Shown in pieces: positions 6,087-8,846 of a stretch of DNA of 8,846 nt. Each line of letters begins with the position of its first letter. The stretch's first letter is position 1. The DNA comes from an uncultured Acidimicrobiia bacterium (GTDB taxonomy: Bacteria; Actinomycetota; Acidimicrobiia; Spongiisociales; UBA5794). Under the pieces are notes generated by a model. The model worked only from the letters and a program-made list of their open reading frames with translations. It was not told the origin of the DNA and did not search any database. A program made the position numbers and the translations under genes. The stretch lies in contig CAJWGC010000041.1 of the NCBI GenBank assembly GCA_913031525.1, forward strand, positions 1 through 8,846, in the 5' to 3' direction.

Positions 6087-6797
6087 CTAGACAAGCCTTG
6101 AAATCCAGAATCTAGCTTCAGCGAATACAGAATCGAACATAGACTCGCTAAGCCTGCCGGTAAAAGTGTTCTGTTGCGATGGATGGTAAGACGAGATAAT
6201 CAACGGGCCGTTCTCGATCTCGATGTTCAATCCGTGCTCGAACCGCGGGCGAGGCTTTGGGACCAAGAAACCGCGTTGGGAGAGTCGACGCATTATGGCC
6301 GTATAGGCAAAAGAGCCAAGGCAAAGAATCACCCTTGCATTGGAAAGAAGATCCAGTTCCTCATCCAACCATCTGCAGCAATGATCTCTCTCTTCCGGAA
6401 AAGGCTTATTAACTGGCGGAGCGCAACGCACTACTGATGTCACCCAGGCATCAGTCAACACCAAACCGTCCTCGCGGGAAAAGGATTCTGGTTGCGAAGC
6501 AAACCCAGCTCGGTAAAGAGCGCGATACAGCCAGTCTCCCGATCGATCTCCGGTGAACATTCTCCCAGTCCGATTCGCCCCATGGGCCGCAGGGGCAAGA
6601 CCGACAACAACAAGCCGAGCCTCGGGATCACCAAATCCCGGTACCGGCCGCGCCCAGTAACTCTCCTCACGAAAGGCAGCTCTCTTCTCCAAACCGACCC
6701 GTTCGCGCCAAGCGACAAGACGCGGACACTGCTGGCATGAAACAACTGCGTCCGAAAGTACTTTTAGTTTGAACGCTCGATTCGAGAGTTGCTTCAT
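6087..6797 (-). CDS. Family-5 (UdgB-type) uracil-DNA glycosylase
   Basis: Excises uracil, and in this family often hypoxanthine and other deaminated bases, from DNA as the first step of base-excision repair. 236 residues from the chosen start. Seen: the active-site motif GLAPAAHGANRTGRMFTG (66-83), in which AAH replaces the Glu/Asp of other families and defines family 5, and the second motif SYHPSQQNTFTGRL (203-216). Four cysteines suited to a [4Fe-4S] cluster are Cys21, Cys24, Cys125 and Cys140 or Cys141. The frame extends to an ATG at 6857, but the start at 6797 is preferred: it begins MKQLSNRAFK, has GGAAG just upstream, and overlaps the upstream stop as ATGA, whereas the longer form would overlap that gene by 64 bases. 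It sits 30 bases before sufD; as an Fe-S protein it may be a client of the system encoded beside it (inference). Confidence 0.93.
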   Translation of the reverse strand: MKQLSNRAFKLKVLSDAVVSCQQCPRLVAWRERVGLEKRAAFREESYWARPVPGFGDPEARLVVVGLAPAAHGANRTGRMFTGDRSGDWLYRALYRAGFASQPESFSREDGLVLTDAWVTSVVRCAPPVNKPFPEERDHCCRWLDEELDLLSNARVILCLGSFAYTAIMRRLSQRGFLVPKPRPRFEHGLNIEIENGPLIISSYHPSQQNTFTGRLSESMFDSVFAEARFWISRLV

Positions 6798-8332
6798 TCG
6801 ACTTCCGGAGGAAGCATATCGGCTTTGAAGTCGGAATTGGCGCTCCAAAGCATCCAACCAAGGCTGTTTGATTCGACTTGGTTTTGGACTGCGCGGATCT
6901 CCTCCGGCTCAAGGAAGGCTCGCTGTACCCAAGGCCGCATTATGGCTAGGCCATCAAGACGCTGAAGTCCCGCACGCACAGCGATACCGACGATCTCAGG
7001 AGCATTGTCATCCGGCTCACTAAAACCCGCCCATCCGTCGGGGTAAAGATGCGTATAGATAGTAGGACTGAGAACATCAACCACTGAAGAGAGCGACTCA
7101 GGCATCTGCCCAATCCCTTCATCTGTCTCGCTCTCGAGCAAGATAGAAAAGACGTTTGCCGCTACGGCACATCCAAGCGGGTTCAGTCGATCTCGCGCCT
7201 CATTCAGATACGCGGAAATGGCATCCATTCTCTGCTGTTGAGCTTCTTTCGATCCATAATCACTGACGTTGAATCCGTCGAACTCAGCGTTCTCCAAAGA
7301 ACCGCCGAAGGGAAAACTTACGTAATCGAATTGAACTTCGTCGAAACCACGCCGACATGCTTCGACAGCGAGCTCCAACGAATACTCCCAAGCATCAGGA
7401 TCGGTAGGATCGATCCAGGCTTCCCCAGCCCCGGTTCGCCAGGCGCTAGCAGACTCTGCATTCCATACCGCGAACGTTGGATCGGCGATTGCAAGAATCG
7501 TGTCCTGAAACACCACAATCCGCGAGATCTTGTAGAAACCAACTTCTTCCATGTCGGCTACAAGTTGATCGAGATCGTATGCTGGATTGACCGCACCTAT
7601 CCTATGGGCGATCGAAACAGACGTGTCGTGTAGAACCTGCCCTCTCTCATTCTTGATATCAACAACTAACCCATTGACCCCTGATCCGGAAGCCAGATCA
7701 AGCAAGCGCGACCATTCCAAATCTTTTCCAGCAATCTGGCTACTGACTCGCAAGGCTCGAACAAAACGAGGTTCCATCACAAATACCAGCTGATCAGCAA
7801 CTCCGTCCCACTGTTCGGAAAGATCAGCCCACGCAGGACGCAGCAACGTTAACGATCCGGCTTGAGCCCGCACAAAGGAAAACTGACCTTGATCGTCAGT
7901 CCAAACTTGAGCATCTCCTAACCTCACTTCTACGTCAGGAATAACTTGTTCGTCAATAGTGACGACTCTGCCACGAAGAACAACCGGATCAAGCCGGATC
8001 TCGATCTGGCCATCCTCCGGATAATCCATCAATTCCTTCACCGCGACTTCGAAGCCACCGGCTGACACAGCAAGAATTGGAGAAAAACCGCGCTGCTCAT
8101 CATTCCATTCGAAAGACAAGATGCCATCCTCTCCGGTCTGGTAAGAGACACCGTCGATTTCCACATCAGCAGATACGGATGTCAAGTCATCACCGGCTAG
8201 AACCTGAACAGTGACTTTTTTCGAGACCGGCTCTGGTTGAAGAAACGACTCACCACCATTCAAAGTTGGAATTCCCGAGCATGCTGCCGCGGTGACAGCA
8301 AACAGAACCAGGGTGGTGATTGAACTCCGCAT
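6794..8332 (-). CDS. Lipoprotein with DUF4015 glycoside-hydrolase-like domain
   Basis: 512 residues. The N-terminus has a short basic start, a hydrophobic segment (about 6-17) and a cysteine at 18 in TAAACSG, a plausible though imperfect lipobox, so it is probably an exported, membrane-anchored lipoprotein. Residues about 40-116 and 117-187 look like two beta-sandwich modules of the carboxypeptidase-regulatory type (for example GRVVTIDEQVIPDVEVRLG, then TDDQGQFSFV). Residues about 190-512 match the DUF4015 putative glycoside hydrolase barrel: LVVDIKNERGQVLHDT, GFDEVQFDYVSFP (329-341), LSPTIYTHLYPDGWAGF (421-437), IMRPWVQRAF, and GWMLWSANS near the end. The acidic residues in FDEVQFDY are the likely catalytic cluster; the position after DYV, often arginine in the family as I recall it, is serine. 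The substrate is unknown; cell-envelope polysaccharide is a guess. It is first in the seven-gene run and overlaps the glycosylase gene by ATGA. Confidence 0.85.
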   Translation of the reverse strand: MRSSITTLVLFAVTAAACSGIPTLNGGESFLQPEPVSKKVTVQVLAGDDLTSVSADVEIDGVSYQTGEDGILSFEWNDEQRGFSPILAVSAGGFEVAVKELMDYPEDGQIEIRLDPVVLRGRVVTIDEQVIPDVEVRLGDAQVWTDDQGQFSFVRAQAGSLTLLRPAWADLSEQWDGVADQLVFVMEPRFVRALRVSSQIAGKDLEWSRLLDLASGSGVNGLVVDIKNERGQVLHDTSVSIAHRIGAVNPAYDLDQLVADMEEVGFYKISRIVVFQDTILAIADPTFAVWNAESASAWRTGAGEAWIDPTDPDAWEYSLELAVEACRRGFDEVQFDYVSFPFGGSLENAEFDGFNVSDYGSKEAQQQRMDAISAYLNEARDRLNPLGCAVAANVFSILLESETDEGIGQMPESLSSVVDVLSPTIYTHLYPDGWAGFSEPDDNAPEIVGIAVRAGLQRLDGLAIMRPWVQRAFLEPEEIRAVQNQVESNSLGWMLWSANSDFKADMLPPEVE

Positions 8333-8383
8333 TGTCGGATCTTGGGAAGGTCTGCCCGAGTTGACGCGACGGGCCCTGCCAGG

Positions 8384-8412
8384 ATAGTCAGCTATATAAC
8401 CAAAGATGTCAA
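8384..8412 (-). promoter_or_regulatory. Candidate promoter for the seven-gene minus-strand operon
   Basis: On the minus strand a consensus -35 TTGACA (8412-8407) is followed after 17 bases by GACTAT (8389-8384), a poor -10 with three matches; a better-looking TATCCT (8386-8381) is 20 bases away, too far for a standard spacer. A second TTGACG lies 13 bases upstream (8425-8420), so GATTGAC occurs twice as a direct repeat. The site is about 55 bases before the lipoprotein ATG. The -35 is convincing; the -10 is not. Confidence 0.35.
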
Positions 8413-8573
8413 TCTGCTACGTCAATCGGGCTTTTGCTTTCGCTACGAATTGCGTATGGCAATGCAAAGAGAAGATTCTCGCGATAGCGGATGGGATTCG
8501 GGGCTGTTTACGACTCACAAACGCGAACTCGTCCCTGTTTTACCAGAGAATCCATTCGGCAGGAAGTAAGACT

Positions 8574-8660
8574 ATGCCATCACTATCATCGATCAGTGAA
8601 GAACGCCAGCAGCTGAAGATGGGCAAATGCAGAGCCCTAGGTTCAAATGATGCGACTTAG
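8574..8660 (+). other. Possible 28-codon small reading frame
   Basis: An ATG with AGGAAG seven bases upstream opens a 28-codon frame ending in TAG. The peptide would be polar with no membrane segment and no recognised motif. The only support is the ribosome-binding site; codon content gives no help at this length. It may be chance. Confidence 0.15.
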
Positions 8661-8695
8661 CAGAGAGACAACTCGAAACGCCTCGCGAGCTTGCC

Positions 8696-8725
8696 TTGAC
8701 TGTCTCAACGCAACACCCATATCTT
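8696..8725 (+). promoter_or_regulatory. Candidate promoter for the nucleotidyltransferase gene
   Basis: TTGACT (8696-8701), five of six consensus bases, is followed after an 18-base spacer by TATCTT (8720-8725), four of six. This is an acceptable sigma-70/sigma-A type promoter and would give a leader of roughly 40 bases before the ATG at 8771. It is read by eye only. Confidence 0.45.
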
Positions 8726-8770
8726 CCAGAAGTCCCCGTCCATAGAGAAAGCTTCTGTCAGTTACAGACC

Positions 8771-8846
8771 ATGATTGAGCGAATCCAAGTAACGGCGATC
8801 ATCCTCGCGGCGGGGGAAGGATCGCGCATGGGCACTACTCGGCCCA
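8771..8846 (+). CDS. NTP-transferase, GlmU-like (5' end only)
   Basis: Only the first 25 codons are in the window. They read VTAIILAAGEGSRMGTTRP from residue 7, the nucleotide-binding signature of the sugar-phosphate nucleotidyltransferase fold (AAGxGxRM). This wording, with GEGSRM and a following Arg-Pro, is most like GlmU, which makes UDP-N-acetylglucosamine for the cell wall, but other sugar nucleotidyltransferases share it and MobA-type enzymes are a less likely alternative. No clear Shine-Dalgarno sequence precedes the ATG, and a second in-frame ATG (8828) falls inside the motif and cannot be the start. A candidate promoter lies 45-75 bases upstream. It is divergent from the seven-gene minus-strand run. 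Confidence 0.75.
   Translation, partial: MIERIQVTAIILAAGEGSRMGTTRP

Larger units (their letters stand above)
8333..8770. other. Long divergent intergenic region
   Basis: The largest gap in an otherwise packed window, lying between two divergently transcribed genes, so it should hold both promoters. Candidate promoters are listed separately. Other visible features are a dyad GAGAA-GA-TTCTC (8469-8480) with a two-base spacer, a GGGCCC palindrome near 8371, and a possible 28-codon reading frame at 8574 with a good ribosome-binding site. Both strands have several open frames of 30-80 codons, but none resembles a family I know and their content is not protein-like. No tRNA or recognisable structured RNA was found by eye. 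A decayed gene is possible but unproven. Confidence 0.5.

Noticed and set aside
6087..6857. Longer glycosylase starting at ATG 6857
   Set aside because: The extra 20 residues overlap the end of the upstream gene and do not resemble the family; ATG 6797 has a Shine-Dalgarno sequence and an ATGA overlap.
8342..8569. 75-codon plus-strand frame in the divergent gap
   Set aside because: It begins ten bases beyond the lipoprotein start with no ribosome-binding site, and the peptide resembles no family; not protein-like.
8630..8660. GTTCAAAT near 8641 as a tRNA T-loop
   Set aside because: The flanking bases do not pair as a T-stem and no acceptor or anticodon arm can be found around it.
8643..8802. 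Minus-strand open frame of about 48 codons running from inside the nucleotidyltransferase start into the gap
   Set aside because: Its translation looks helical and arginine-rich, which made me suspect a gene remnant, but it has no upstream start, is antisense to the nucleotidyltransferase start, and is within chance length at this base composition.

Overview
This window carries housekeeping genes of a bacterium that looks actinobacterial, possibly Acidimicrobiia-like. I infer this from four things: a SufS/SufU-type iron-sulfur system, a fumarase very close in wording to the mycobacterial class II enzyme, a family-5 (UdgB-type) uracil-DNA glycosylase, and intermediate base composition with much overlapping gene packing. 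No phage, insertion sequence, CRISPR array, tRNA or rRNA was seen.

Layout. Left arm, plus strand: the 3' part of sufS (cysteine desulfurase, cut by the window edge), then sufU (Zn-dependent sulfurtransferase), ending at 1293. A 183-base convergent gap follows. From 8332 down to 1477 the minus strand carries one tightly packed run of seven genes, in transcription order: a lipoprotein with a DUF4015-type glycoside-hydrolase-like domain, the uracil-DNA glycosylase, sufD, a Rieske ferredoxin, sufC, a Sir2 deacylase, and fumC. Four of the six junctions are overlaps (ATGA, ATGA, GTGA and TAATC), so this is probably one operon with translational coupling. A 438-base non-coding stretch separates it from a divergent sugar-nucleotidyltransferase gene (GlmU-like) that runs off the right edge.

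How they work together. SufS strips sulfur from cysteine and passes it to SufU. SufC and SufD, with SufB (not in this window), form the scaffold complex that builds Fe-S clusters. The neighbours include two Fe-S proteins (Rieske ferredoxin and the family-5 glycosylase) and a fumarase class that needs no Fe-S cluster, which fits an iron or oxidative-stress theme (inference).

The main oddities are these. The sir2 frame contains the complete NAD-binding motif but has no ATG, GTG or TTG start before it; an ATC overlapping the sufC stop is the best candidate. The suf genes are split into two face-to-face arms with sufB absent from both. Inverted repeats lie just before sufU and between sir2 and fumC. 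I found no clearly new multi-gene system; the genes are recognisable families in an unusual arrangement.
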